Shown one piece after another: positions 23,985 to 31,536 of a DNA stretch of 64,000 nucleotides; position 1 is the stretch's first letter, and every line of letters starts with the position of its first letter. Below the pieces are notes generated by a model, which worked only from the letters and a program-made list of their open reading frames with translations, was not told the origin of the DNA and made no database searches. The position numbers and the translations under genes are program-made. The DNA comes from Ruminococcus difficilis (GTDB taxonomy: Bacteria; Bacillota_A; Clostridia; Oscillospirales; Acutalibacteraceae): the NCBI RefSeq assembly GCF_016680995.1, contig NZ_JAEQMG010000163.1, positions 138,383-202,382 of the forward strand, read 5' to 3'.

Positions 23985-26201
23985 ATGAAAAGACTGATCA
24001 AACTGATGAGCATCATCCTTTGTCTGGCGATCGCGCTGTCGACCTCGCTGATGGGTGTATTCGCCCTGTCGCTCCAAGGCGTCAGCCTGAAATCCGACGA
24101 CGACAAGGCCACCGCCGATGAAGCGCCTCTCTACAAGGAAGAGACCGTCTATGTCATGGCGAAAGCCGACGGTACGGTCGACAAGATCATCGTCAGCGAC
24201 TGGATCAAGAACAATGACCATGCCGACGTCATCAAGGACGTCGCCGCGCTGGGCGATATCGAAAATGTCAAGACCGACGCGTCCTTCACGATGGACAGCG
24301 ACAATATGCGCGTATGGCAGACGAACGGCGAGGATCTGTATATTCAAGGCGAAGGCAACACGCCGTTGCCCGTTGATCTATCCCTCACCTACACCCTCGA
24401 CGGCAAGGTCGTCACACCCGACGAGATCGCCGGCAAGAGCGGCGACGTCACCATCCGCTTTGACTATACCAACAACCAATACGAAAATGTTGAAATAGAC
24501 GGCAAGGAAGAGCGCATCTATGTGCCGTTCTTCATGCTCTCTGGTCTGTTCCTCGACAGCTCCCAATTCAGCGACGTGCATGTCACCAACGGCAAGGTCG
24601 TTTCCGACGGCGACCGCATCATCGTCGCGGGTATCGCGTTCCCGGGCTTACAGCATGATCTGGGACTGAGCCGTGATACGGTCGAGATCCCCGATTACTT
24701 TGAGATCACCGCCCACACCGACAACTTTAAGCTCGGCACGACCGTCACCATAGCCGCGAACGGATTCTTTGATGAAATTGGCACGGACAAGATCGACAGC
24801 ATCGAGGATCTGAACGATTCTCTCGACAAGCTCGACTCCGCCATGTCGGCGCTGATCGACGGCTCGTCACAGCTGTACAGCGGTCTGAATACCCTGCTCG
24901 AAAGCTCCGGCACTCTGACGTCCGGCGTAGACGCGATCTATGACGGCTCCGTACAGCTCAACGACGGCGCAAAGCAGGTCAACAACGGCGCGGGCGCACT
25001 GGAAAACGGCGCGTCGACCCTGAGCGCGGGCAGCGTCACACTGGACAACGGCGCGCTGGATCTGTACAGCGGTCTGAATACTCTCGACCTCAATAGCTCC
25101 AAGCTGACCAACGGCAGTAACGCCACCTTCTCCGCTCTGCTCTCCACCGCGCGATCCTCACTCCAAAGCGCGGGTCTGGACGTTCCGGAGCTGACAAAGG
25201 ATAACTACGCCGCCGTACTCGATCAGCTTGTAAGCCAACTCTCCGACGATAATGTCAAAGCAAAGGCGACCGCCGCCGCAAAGGAAAAGGTCACCGCAAG
25301 CGTAGAAGCGAACCGTGACGCCGTCACCGCCGCTGTCACTGCCGCCGTCAGAGAAAATGTAGAAGCACAGGTCACAGCGAGCGTACACGATCAGGTCACC
25401 GCCGCCGTGATCGGCAATCTGGGCTACAGCGTAGACGAATACAATGCCGCCGTAGCCGAAGGGTTGGTCGATGAAGCGACGCAGGCGCAGGTCGCCGGCG
25501 CGATCGAATCACAGATGAATTCCGAAAGCACACAAAGCACCATCACCTCTCTCACCGACCAAAATATGCAGAGTGATGCGGTACAGGCGACTATCGCCTC
25601 TAACACAGACGCGAAGATCGCCGCGCTGATCGACGAGAACATGCAGAGCGAAGAGGTGCAAAAGGCGATCGCCGACGCGCTGGCAAGCGCCAAAGCCGGC
25701 AGAGAGAAGATCACGGCGCTGAAAGCTCAGCTCGACAGCTACGGCACCTTCGATTCCGGCTTGCAGGATTATACAAACGGCGTCGGCTCCGCGGCAGGCG
25801 GCGCGTCACAGCTCCACAGCGGCACCACAACACTGCGCAACGGAGCCGCCGATCTCAGTCTGGGCGCATCTCAGCTCCATTCGGGCACACAGTCGCTCAG
25901 CGACGGCGCTTCGGCACTGACCGACGGTATCCTCACCCTCAAGAACGGCGTTCCCGCTCTGACCGAGGGCGTGACGTTATTGCGCGACGGCGCGATGACG
26001 CTGAACGAGGGACTGAAAACCTTCAACACCGAGGGTATCAGCAAGATCACTTCTCTGAAGGACAGCGACCTGAGCAAGATCGCCACCCGCCTGAAAGCGA
26101 CCGCCGATGTCGCCAAGCACTACAAGTCCTACTCCGGTCTGACCGACGAGATGGACGGCGAAGTCAAGTTCATCTACAAGACCGAAGAGATCGAAAAATA
26201 A
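23985..26201 (+). CDS. Secreted LxxG heptad-repeat protein (YhgE/Pip-like), MMPL partner
   Basis: 738 residues with an N-terminal signal segment (LIKLMSIILCLAIALSTSLMGVFA). Residues about 45-270 form a beta-rich domain (VYVMAKADGTVDKIIVSDWIKN, GDVTIRFDYTN). Residues about 285-370 and 590-680 are classic x-x-x-L-x-x-G heptads (LYSGLNTLLESSGTLTSGV, LHSGTQSLSDGASALTDGI), the YhgE/Pip-type coil. Between them (about 395-575) is an Ala/Val/Gln/Asp-rich amphipathic helix region with recurring QMNSES, NMQSD and NMQSEEVQ units. There is no C-terminal membrane segment, unlike true YhgE. Pairing with an MMPL transporter suggests an extracytoplasmic tube or adaptor. AAAGGAGAG precedes the ATG. Confidence 0.85.
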   Translation: MKRLIKLMSIILCLAIALSTSLMGVFALSLQGVSLKSDDDKATADEAPLYKEETVYVMAKADGTVDKIIVSDWIKNNDHADVIKDVAALGDIENVKTDASFTMDSDNMRVWQTNGEDLYIQGEGNTPLPVDLSLTYTLDGKVVTPDEIAGKSGDVTIRFDYTNNQYENVEIDGKEERIYVPFFMLSGLFLDSSQFSDVHVTNGKVVSDGDRIIVAGIAFPGLQHDLGLSRDTVEIPDYFEITAHTDNFKLGTTVTIAANGFFDEIGTDKIDSIEDLNDSLDKLDSAMSALIDGSSQLYSGLNTLLESSGTLTSGVDAIYDGSVQLNDGAKQVNNGAGALENGASTLSAGSVTLDNGALDLYSGLNTLDLNSSKLTNGSNATFSALLSTARSSLQSAGLDVPELTKDNYAAVLDQLVSQLSDDNVKAKATAAAKEKVTASVEANRDAVTAAVTAAVRENVEAQVTASVHDQVTAAVIGNLGYSVDEYNAAVAEGLVDEATQAQVAGAIESQMNSESTQSTITSLTDQNMQSDAVQATIASNTDAKIAALIDENMQSEEVQKAIADALASAKAGREKITALKAQLDSYGTFDSGLQDYTNGVGSAAGGASQLHSGTTTLRNGAADLSLGASQLHSGTQSLSDGASALTDGILTLKNGVPALTEGVTLLRDGAMTLNEGLKTFNTEGISKITSLKDSDLSKIATRLKATADVAKHYKSYSGLTDEMDGEVKFIYKTEEIEK

Positions 26202-26210
26202 GGATAACCA

Positions 26211-26240
26211 AAAGAGGCTGCACTCCGCAGCCTCTTTTTT
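26211..26240 (+). terminator. Terminator of the MMPL operon
   Basis: AAAGAGGCTGC/GCAGCCTCTTT with a 5-nt loop and a T6 tail. Confidence 0.92.
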
Positions 26241-26272
26241 CGAAATAGACATTGATTTAGGAGCAGAGCGTT

Positions 26273-26335
26273 TTCGAGCCTCCCTCTGACGAGGGAGGTG
26301 CCGAGCAATCAAGCGAGGCGGAGGGGGCAGAATAG
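26273..26335. repeat. Palindromic element, family C copy 3
   Basis: GAGCCTCCCTC/GAGGGAGG hairpin, then GAGCAATCAAGC, then GGCGGAGGGGG. It lies exactly between two near-identical terminators. Confidence 0.7.
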
Positions 26336-26345
26336 TCTTTTCTGC

Positions 26346-26374
26346 AAGAGGCTGCGCAACGCAGCCTCTTTTTC
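26346..26374 (+). terminator. Second copy of the same terminator hairpin
   Basis: AAGAGGCTGC-gcaac-GCAGCCTCTT plus T-run; the stem is identical to the hairpin at 26211. Confidence 0.75.
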
Positions 26375-26412
26375 TTACAAAAAGATAACGATCCGCAAAT
26401 CCAAAAGCATGA

Positions 26413-26441
26413 TTGATTTTTGCACCCACGTATGGTAGAAT
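26413..26441 (+). promoter_or_regulatory. Sigma-A promoter of the DtxR-family gene
   Basis: TTGATT (26413-26418), 17-nt spacer ending in TATGG, TAGAAT (26436-26441). The -10 context TATGGTAGAATAAGG is the same as at 8660. Confidence 0.7.
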
Positions 26442-26485
26442 AAGGAAAAGTTTACCGCAGAGTATCGTATCATGGAGGTCATGAC

Positions 26486-26857
26486 ATGAAATTACAGGAA
26501 TCCGGTGAAATGTATCTGGAAACGATCCTGGTATTGACGCAGGAAAAGAGCTTTGTCCGCGCGATCGACGTCGGCGATTACATGGGTTATTCCAAGCCCT
26601 CTGTCAGCCGCGCGATCGGACTGCTGCGCAACGGCGGCTTTGTCGAGGTCGGCGACGGCGGCGGTCTGAGCCTGACCGAAACCGGTAAAGAGGTCGCCGA
26701 AAAGATCTATGAACGCCACAGATACCTCACCAAGATGCTGATGGAGATGGGCGTCGATGAAGAAACCGCCTCGCAGGACGCGTGCCGCATGGAGCATGTG
26801 GTTTCGGACAAGTCCTTTGCCGCCATCAAACAATACTTTCATTATAACGAAGCGTAA
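26486..26857 (+). CDS. DtxR/MntR-family metal-dependent regulator
   Basis: 123 residues. N-terminal winged helix: SGEMYLETILVLTQEKSFVRAIDVGDYMGYSKPSVSRAIGLL in its usual segments (about 5-46), then GLSLTETGKEVAEKIYERHRYLTKML (about 55-80) and EETASQDACRMEHVVSDKSFAAIKQYF, whose Cys/Glu/His pattern matches the metal site and dimer interface of iron- or manganese-sensing DtxR proteins. There is no SH3-like C-terminal domain, as in MntR. It probably represses metal-uptake genes when metal is plentiful, but no metal transporter is next to it here. GGAGG lies upstream of the ATG. Confidence 0.9.
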   Translation: MKLQESGEMYLETILVLTQEKSFVRAIDVGDYMGYSKPSVSRAIGLLRNGGFVEVGDGGGLSLTETGKEVAEKIYERHRYLTKMLMEMGVDEETASQDACRMEHVVSDKSFAAIKQYFHYNEA

Positions 26858-26867
26858 AGCAAAAAAT

Positions 26868-26898
26868 CACCCGCTGCGTCGATCACAGCGGGTGTCTT
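26868..26898. terminator. Bidirectional terminator between the DtxR gene and trxA
   Basis: CACCCGCTG and CAGCGGGTG stem between convergent genes. Confidence 0.82.
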
Positions 26899-26907
26899 TA
26901 TCATTGA

Positions 26908-27222
26908 TTATTTTGCTTTTGCGATCGCGTCGAGGATCGCGGTCTTGGGCTGTACGCCGATCATGCGCTCTGCCTCAGCGCCGTCCTTGAACACGATCAT
27001 AGTCGGGACGCTCATGATGCCGAAATCCATCGCGATATCGCCGCACTCGTCGATGTCGACCTTGTACACCGCGTAGGAACCGTCGCTCTCAGCGCCAATC
27101 TCCTCGACCGTGGGGGTCAGCATCTTGCACGGGCCGCACCATGTCGCGAAGAAGTCGACCAGCACAACGCCGCTCTTGATTTTCTCAGCAAAATTACTGT
27201 CATTCAAATGCTCAACTGCCAT
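26908..27222 (-). CDS. trxA: Thioredoxin
   Basis: 104 residues from the ATG at 27222, which has TGGAGG 9 nt upstream. In-frame starts further upstream lie within the promoter at 27253-27281. Contains VVLVDFFATWCGPCKMLTPTVEEI (split around residues 20-43) with the redox-active WCGPC, and the cis-Pro motif MSVPTMIVFKDG (about 71-82), a complete thioredoxin fold. It reduces protein disulfides (ribonucleotide reductase, peroxiredoxins) using electrons from the thioredoxin reductase encoded divergently 115 nt away. Confidence 0.96.
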   Translation of the reverse strand: MAVEHLNDSNFAEKIKSGVVLVDFFATWCGPCKMLTPTVEEIGAESDGSYAVYKVDIDECGDIAMDFGIMSVPTMIVFKDGAEAERMIGVQPKTAILDAIAKAK

Positions 27223-27252
27223 AATTTTTACCTCCATATAATTATTTAGCTG

Positions 27253-27281
27253 ATTATAGCATATTATATCCGCAAAGTCTA
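27253..27281 (-). promoter_or_regulatory. Candidate sigma-A promoter of trxA
   Basis: On the minus strand TAGACT (27281-27276), 17-nt spacer, TATAAT (27258-27253). A second TATAAT-like box lies 10 nt further upstream. Confidence 0.65.
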
Positions 27282-27337
27282 TCAATAATTTATGAACTTA
27301 TTCAAATAATAAAACAATCAATAAAGGAGTGTTGACT

Positions 27338-28321
27338 ATGTACGATCTGATCATCATCGGAGGCGGCGTCGCGGGCATGACCGCCGCGATCTACGCCGCG
27401 CGTTCGGGACTGTCCACGCTGATCATCGAGAAGGCGGGCTTCGGCGGACAGGCGGCGCTTACCGCTAAAATCGAAAACTATCCCTCTTACAAAGAGATCG
27501 ACGGTTTTCAGCTTGCCGCCGACATCAAGGCGCAGGTCGACGCGCTGGGTGTAGAGAGCCTTTCCGCGCAGGTACAAAGCCTGACGAAAGAGAATGACGT
27601 CTTCACCGTCACGACCGACAGCGACAGCTATCAGTCCAAGGCGGTCATCATCGCCAACGGCGTTCGCCGCAGAGAGCTCGGCATTCCGGGTGAGGACGAA
27701 TTCCGCGGACGCGGCATCAGCTGGTGCGCGGTATGCGACGGCGGCTTCTTCCGCAAGAAGAAAACTGCCGTTATCGGCGCGGGCAACTCGGCACTCGGTG
27801 ACGCGATCTATCTGTCCAATCTGTGTGAAGAGGTCTACCTCATCTTCCGCCGCGATTATCCCACCGCGACCAAGAGCTATATGGACAAGCTCGAGAACAT
27901 CGATAACATCCGCCTGATGCCCCGCCATATCCCGGTCGAGATCAAAGGCGATCGTCTTGTCACCACGCTGAAGATCAAGAACGTCGACAGCGGAGAGGAA
28001 ACCGATCTCGCCGTCAACGGCGTATTTGAGGCGATCGGTCTGATCCCCGACAACGATGTTTACGCCGACCTCGCCGAGCTGGACGACAACGGCTATATCC
28101 TCACCGACAGCGAGATGCGCACCAAGACCCCCGGACTGTTCGCCGCGGGCGACACGCGCCAAAAATCCCTGCGACAAATCGTCACCGCCTGCTCCGACGG
28201 CGCTCAGGCGGCTACCGCGGCGCACGACTATCTTTCGGATACTCGCTCACGCTCGAACATCGATACAATCCCTCAGTCACCTAACGGTGACAGCTCCCTT
28301 TCCCAAAGGGAGCCTAAGTAA
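27338..28321 (+). CDS. trxB: Thioredoxin reductase, C-terminus extended by a repeat
   Basis: 327 residues from the ATG at 27338 (AAAGGAG upstream). FAD-binding GGGVAGMTAAIYAARSG (near residue 8), the NAD(P)H site GAGNSALGDAIYLS (about 147-160), the redox motif WCAVCDGGFFRKK (here CAVC, about 132-135) and the C-terminal FAD motif GLFAAGDTRQKSLRQIVTACSDGAQAA (about 268-294). It passes electrons from NADPH to thioredoxin. The last 16 or so residues (IPQSPNGDSSLSQREPK) come from a family C palindrome fused in frame; the conserved fold ends before them. Confidence 0.94.
   Translation: MYDLIIIGGGVAGMTAAIYAARSGLSTLIIEKAGFGGQAALTAKIENYPSYKEIDGFQLAADIKAQVDALGVESLSAQVQSLTKENDVFTVTTDSDSYQSKAVIIANGVRRRELGIPGEDEFRGRGISWCAVCDGGFFRKKKTAVIGAGNSALGDAIYLSNLCEEVYLIFRRDYPTATKSYMDKLENIDNIRLMPRHIPVEIKGDRLVTTLKIKNVDSGEETDLAVNGVFEAIGLIPDNDVYADLAELDDNGYILTDSEMRTKTPGLFAAGDTRQKSLRQIVTACSDGAQAATAAHDYLSDTRSRSNIDTIPQSPNGDSSLSQREPK
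28268..28316. repeat. Palindromic element, family C copy 4, inside the 3' end of trxB
   Basis: CTCAGTCACC/GGTGACAG hairpin followed by GCTCCCTTT/AAAGGGAGC hairpin. It is translated as the trxB tail and its AAAGGGAG lies 9-12 nt before the next start codon. Confidence 0.85.
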
Positions 28322-29005
28322 ATGATGACGGCAATACAAAAGCGTTTGTTCCGCTTACAGGATAAGGACTATCAGGCATTTTCCGCAAAGCTGAATCCCA
28401 CGGTCGATCCCGAAACGATCATCGGCATACGGATCCCCGCGCTCCGAGCGCTTGCCAAGGAGCTGAAAGGATCGGACGAGGCGGCAGAGTTCCTCTCTGT
28501 CCTCCCGCATAAATACTTTGAAGAGTATCAACTGCACGCCTTTCTGATCGGATATGAAAAGGATTTTGACAAAGGACTGTCGGCAACCGAGCGCCTTCTC
28601 CCTTATCTCAACAGCTGGGCGCTGACCGATTCCATCCGTATCAAGGCGTTCGACAAAGCACCCGAAAAGCTCCTGCCGCATATCGAAAAGTGGCTCGAGG
28701 ACGACCACCCCTACACCGTGCGCTTCGGCATCCTCTGTCTGATGAACTACTTTCTGAATGATTGCTTTGCGACCCGCTATCCCGATATGGTCGCCGCGGT
28801 ACACAGCGAAGAATACTACGTCCGCATGATGCAGGCATGGTATTTCGCTACCGCACTCGCCAAGCAGTATGACTCCGTCCTGCCCTATCTGACCGGGCGT
28901 CGACTGGAACCGTGGGTACATAATAAAACGATCCAAAAGGCGGTAGAGAGCTACCGCGTCACCGCGGAGCAAAAAGCCTATCTGCGGACATTGAAAGTGA
29001 AATAA
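28322..29005 (+). CDS. DNA alkylation repair protein, AlkD-like HEAT-repeat
   Basis: 227 residues, all helical, in the pattern of AlkC/AlkD glycosylases: GIRIPALRALAKELKG (about 36-51), YEEYQLHAFLIGY-like segment (about 65-78), LNSWALTDSIRIKAF (about 96-110) with the Trp-Asp pair used at the lesion, and VRFGILCLMNYFL, VRMMQAWYFATALAK. It likely excises alkylated bases such as 3-methyladenine or 7-methylguanine without base flipping. It starts directly after the trxB stop (ATGATG at 28322), so translation is coupled to trxB; the only Shine-Dalgarno-like sequence is supplied by the repeat. Confidence 0.88.
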   Translation: MMTAIQKRLFRLQDKDYQAFSAKLNPTVDPETIIGIRIPALRALAKELKGSDEAAEFLSVLPHKYFEEYQLHAFLIGYEKDFDKGLSATERLLPYLNSWALTDSIRIKAFDKAPEKLLPHIEKWLEDDHPYTVRFGILCLMNYFLNDCFATRYPDMVAAVHSEEYYVRMMQAWYFATALAKQYDSVLPYLTGRRLEPWVHNKTIQKAVESYRVTAEQKAYLRTLKVK

Positions 29006-29021
29006 TCATAACGACAAACGA

Positions 29022-29076
29022 TCGGTTGAGATTACCACAGCCCCTTGGCACGCGCGTCAAGGGGCTTCGCAATGAA
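29022..29076. repeat. Palindromic element, family B copy 4
   Basis: GGTTGAGATTACCACA, inner stem GCCCCTTGGCACG/CGTCAAGGGGC, then TTCGCAATGA. Confidence 0.78.
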
Positions 29077-29091
29077 CATTCAAAAGACAAA

Positions 29092-29128
29092 ATCGGCGGT
29101 GAGTACAGCACTCACCGCCGATCATTTT
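29092..29128. terminator. Bidirectional terminator
   Basis: ATCGGCGGTGAGT and ACTCACCGCCGAT form a near-perfect 13-bp stem with a T-run, between convergent alkD-like and Na/Pi transporter genes. Confidence 0.9.
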
Positions 29129-29144
29129 TTTCAGTTATATATGA

Positions 29145-30794
29145 TCAGACAGCGGCGGTAATAACGCTCTTCTGTCTGTTCGGGATCGCGAACGCTACAT
29201 TGATCGCGTGGTCGCCGATACGCTCAATATCGATCAGCATATTCAGGAAGGTCGTGCCCGCCTCGGCGTTGCACTCACCCTTGTTCATGCGCTGGATGTG
29301 GTTCTGCTTGTAATCATCCTTGCAGTCATCCACACTGTCCTCCGCCTGGATGATGCGCTCGATCAGCTCGGGAGAACCGCCCTGCGCGTTGAACATTGCA
29401 AAGCTCAGCTCCATCAGGCTGCGGCACTTGTCGCTGATATCGCGCATCTCCCCCATCGCCGTATCGGAGAAGGAGAGGTTGTTTTCGATAATAGAACGCA
29501 CATATTCAACGATGTTCTCGGCATGGTCGCCGATACGCTCCAGATCCTGAATCGCGCTGTACATCGCCGCGACGATCTGTCTGTCGTGATCATCCAGATC
29601 AAGGGCGTTGATCTTGACAATATAGTCAGTGATCTCCTTGGAGAGATAGTCGATGACCTTCTCCCGGTCGATCACCTTGTCGATCGATTCCTTGTCCCGA
29701 TCGAAGAACGCGATCATCGCGCGGTTATAGTTCTTCTGCACCAGACGGCTCATGCGCGCGACTTCTTTTTCACACTGCAGCACCGCCATGGGAGGGGTGG
29801 TCAAGATACGGTTGTCGATATATTCGACCGCCATCTTGTCCTTTTCCGGATCCTCCTCGTAGGGCAGGATCTTCTGAGTCAGCTTGACCAGCAAGGACGC
29901 AAACGGCAGCAGGATGATCGTCATCGCCACGTTAAAGAAGATATGAGCGGCTGAGATCTGCGCCGCGGCACTGGCAGGCAACAGCTTTTGGATGGTATCC
30001 GCTACGGGGAGCAGCATCGTCAGCGGCGTCAGGATGATCACACCGGTCAGCGTGATCAGCATATTCAGGACCGCGACCTGCTTTGCGTTGCGCTTTGCGC
30101 CTGCGGCGGAAAGGAACGCCGGAACGGTCGCGCCGAGGTTCATGCCGAATACGATGAAGATCGCCTGATCGATATTGATCGCGCCTGCGGAAGCCAACGC
30201 CATCAGGATACCGACGGAAGCAGACGAGCTCTGGATCACAGCGGTGACCGCCGTGCCGAGCAGGATACCGACGAACGGATTATTGACGCTCGACAGGATA
30301 CTGTCGATCAAGCCGTTTTCATTCAGCGTCTTGAGCGCGCCGGACATCATATCCATACCGAAGAAGAGGATACCGAAGCCGGCGAGGATCTGTCCGTAAT
30401 ACTTATACTTGTTCTTCTTGGCGAACATCATCACGATAACGCCGAGGAAGATGAACAGCGGGACGATGCTCTTGATGTCAAACGACAACAGTACCGAGGT
30501 CACACAGGTACCGATCTTCGCGCCGAAGAGGATACCGACCGTCTGTGACAGTTCCATCAGACCCGCGTTGGTAAAGCCGACCACCATCGCGTCAGTCGCC
30601 GACGAGCTTTGGATCACGGCGGTGACAGCCAGACCGACCAACATACCGAGGAATCGGTTGGAGGTGATCTTTTCGAGCAGGGTACGCAGCTTATTACCTG
30701 CGGCAAGCTCCAGACCTTCTCCCATGTACTTCATACCGAGGAAGAAAAGTCCCAGTCCTCCGAGCACCTTGAATAAAGTAAACACTATACTCAT
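29145..30794 (-). CDS. Na/Pi cotransporter (NptA-type) with C-terminal PhoU domain
   Basis: 549 residues from the ATG at 30794; the GGAG 6 nt upstream lies inside the previous in-frame ATG codon context, which argues against the start at 30806. Two inverted Na_Pi_cotrans repeats carry QSSSATDAMVVG (about 62-73) and QSSSASVGILMA (about 184-195), the substrate-binding QSSS motifs of type II sodium-phosphate cotransporters. About nine helices end near residue 305. Residues about 340-549 are a PhoU-like helical bundle (EVARMSRLVQKNYNRAMIAF, IGDHAENIVEYVRSI, IGDHAINVAFAI). It imports phosphate with sodium; the PhoU part probably regulates it. Confidence 0.95.
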   Translation of the reverse strand: MSIVFTLFKVLGGLGLFFLGMKYMGEGLELAAGNKLRTLLEKITSNRFLGMLVGLAVTAVIQSSSATDAMVVGFTNAGLMELSQTVGILFGAKIGTCVTSVLLSFDIKSIVPLFIFLGVIVMMFAKKNKYKYYGQILAGFGILFFGMDMMSGALKTLNENGLIDSILSSVNNPFVGILLGTAVTAVIQSSSASVGILMALASAGAINIDQAIFIVFGMNLGATVPAFLSAAGAKRNAKQVAVLNMLITLTGVIILTPLTMLLPVADTIQKLLPASAAAQISAAHIFFNVAMTIILLPFASLLVKLTQKILPYEEDPEKDKMAVEYIDNRILTTPPMAVLQCEKEVARMSRLVQKNYNRAMIAFFDRDKESIDKVIDREKVIDYLSKEITDYIVKINALDLDDHDRQIVAAMYSAIQDLERIGDHAENIVEYVRSIIENNLSFSDTAMGEMRDISDKCRSLMELSFAMFNAQGGSPELIERIIQAEDSVDDCKDDYKQNHIQRMNKGECNAEAGTTFLNMLIDIERIGDHAINVAFAIPNRQKSVITAAV

Positions 30795-30936
30795 TTTGAA
30801 CTCCATTTTTTGCAGCTTTTTGCTGAGAAATAAAGCTGAAATGCGGGTATCGCAAGGGCGATACTCTATTCTTTTATATAGGGTGTTTTCAAATTACCCT
30901 ACGATAATAATACTAAATCGAAAAGTCAATTATTTT

Positions 30937-31521
30937 CTAAAAAGGAAAATAAAAAGAAAAATGCACAAAATCGGCAAAGTATACAATACTTCCCGCTTCT
31001 GTGCATATAAAATCACCAAAAACAATTTTATTTTTTGTTCTTTCATCCGTCACGATATGCTCGACCGCGTCGTGCTCCGTGCTTAGATGATCCTTTAAAA
31101 ACGTGGGATAGAATCGATAGCGATCCAGCTGATCGATCGGTACCCAAGTCATGCTTTCTTTATCGTTGAAGTGCGTATAGCTGTTGCTGTGCAGCTCCTG
31201 TGTGCCGCGCGGCTTCATCAAAAAGTAGAGCGATATCTCGTGACAGGATAAGCCTTTGTCATAAGCGCCGTCACCGTTCCAGAAATTCTCGTGAACAACG
31301 GCAAGCCGATCGATCTCATACCGAACGCCCGTTTCCTCGAACACCTCGCGCAAAACCGCCTGTCGAGCTGTTTCGCCGTGCCGGACGCCGCCACCGACGG
31401 AATAGAGATAATCTTCCTTTTCGTTTCCGACCAGCAGGACGCATCCGTCCTCAATGATGATCGCACCGACTCGGTATCGGAACCAATCTTTTCCCTCAGT
31501 AAAACAACAATCTTGATCCAT
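30937..31521 (-). CDS. NUDIX hydrolase
   Basis: 194 residues. The NUDIX box GGGVRHGETARQAVLREVFEETG... occupies about 47-69 with all conserved Gly and Glu residues. The N-terminus (WFRYRVGAIIIEDGCVLLVGNEKE) and later SCHEISLYFLM fit an ADP-ribose or (d)NTP pyrophosphatase; the substrate is not readable. The last 35 residues extend beyond the fold and end in an aromatic tail (YFADFVHFSFYFPF) of unknown role. AGGAGAAG precedes the ATG, and the gene begins 15 nt after rqcH on the same strand, so they are likely co-transcribed. Confidence 0.9.
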   Translation of the reverse strand: MDQDCCFTEGKDWFRYRVGAIIIEDGCVLLVGNEKEDYLYSVGGGVRHGETARQAVLREVFEETGVRYEIDRLAVVHENFWNGDGAYDKGLSCHEISLYFLMKPRGTQELHSNSYTHFNDKESMTWVPIDQLDRYRFYPTFLKDHLSTEHDAVEHIVTDERTKNKIVFGDFICTEAGSIVYFADFVHFSFYFPF

Positions 31522-31536
31522 GTTCTTCTCCTGTCG

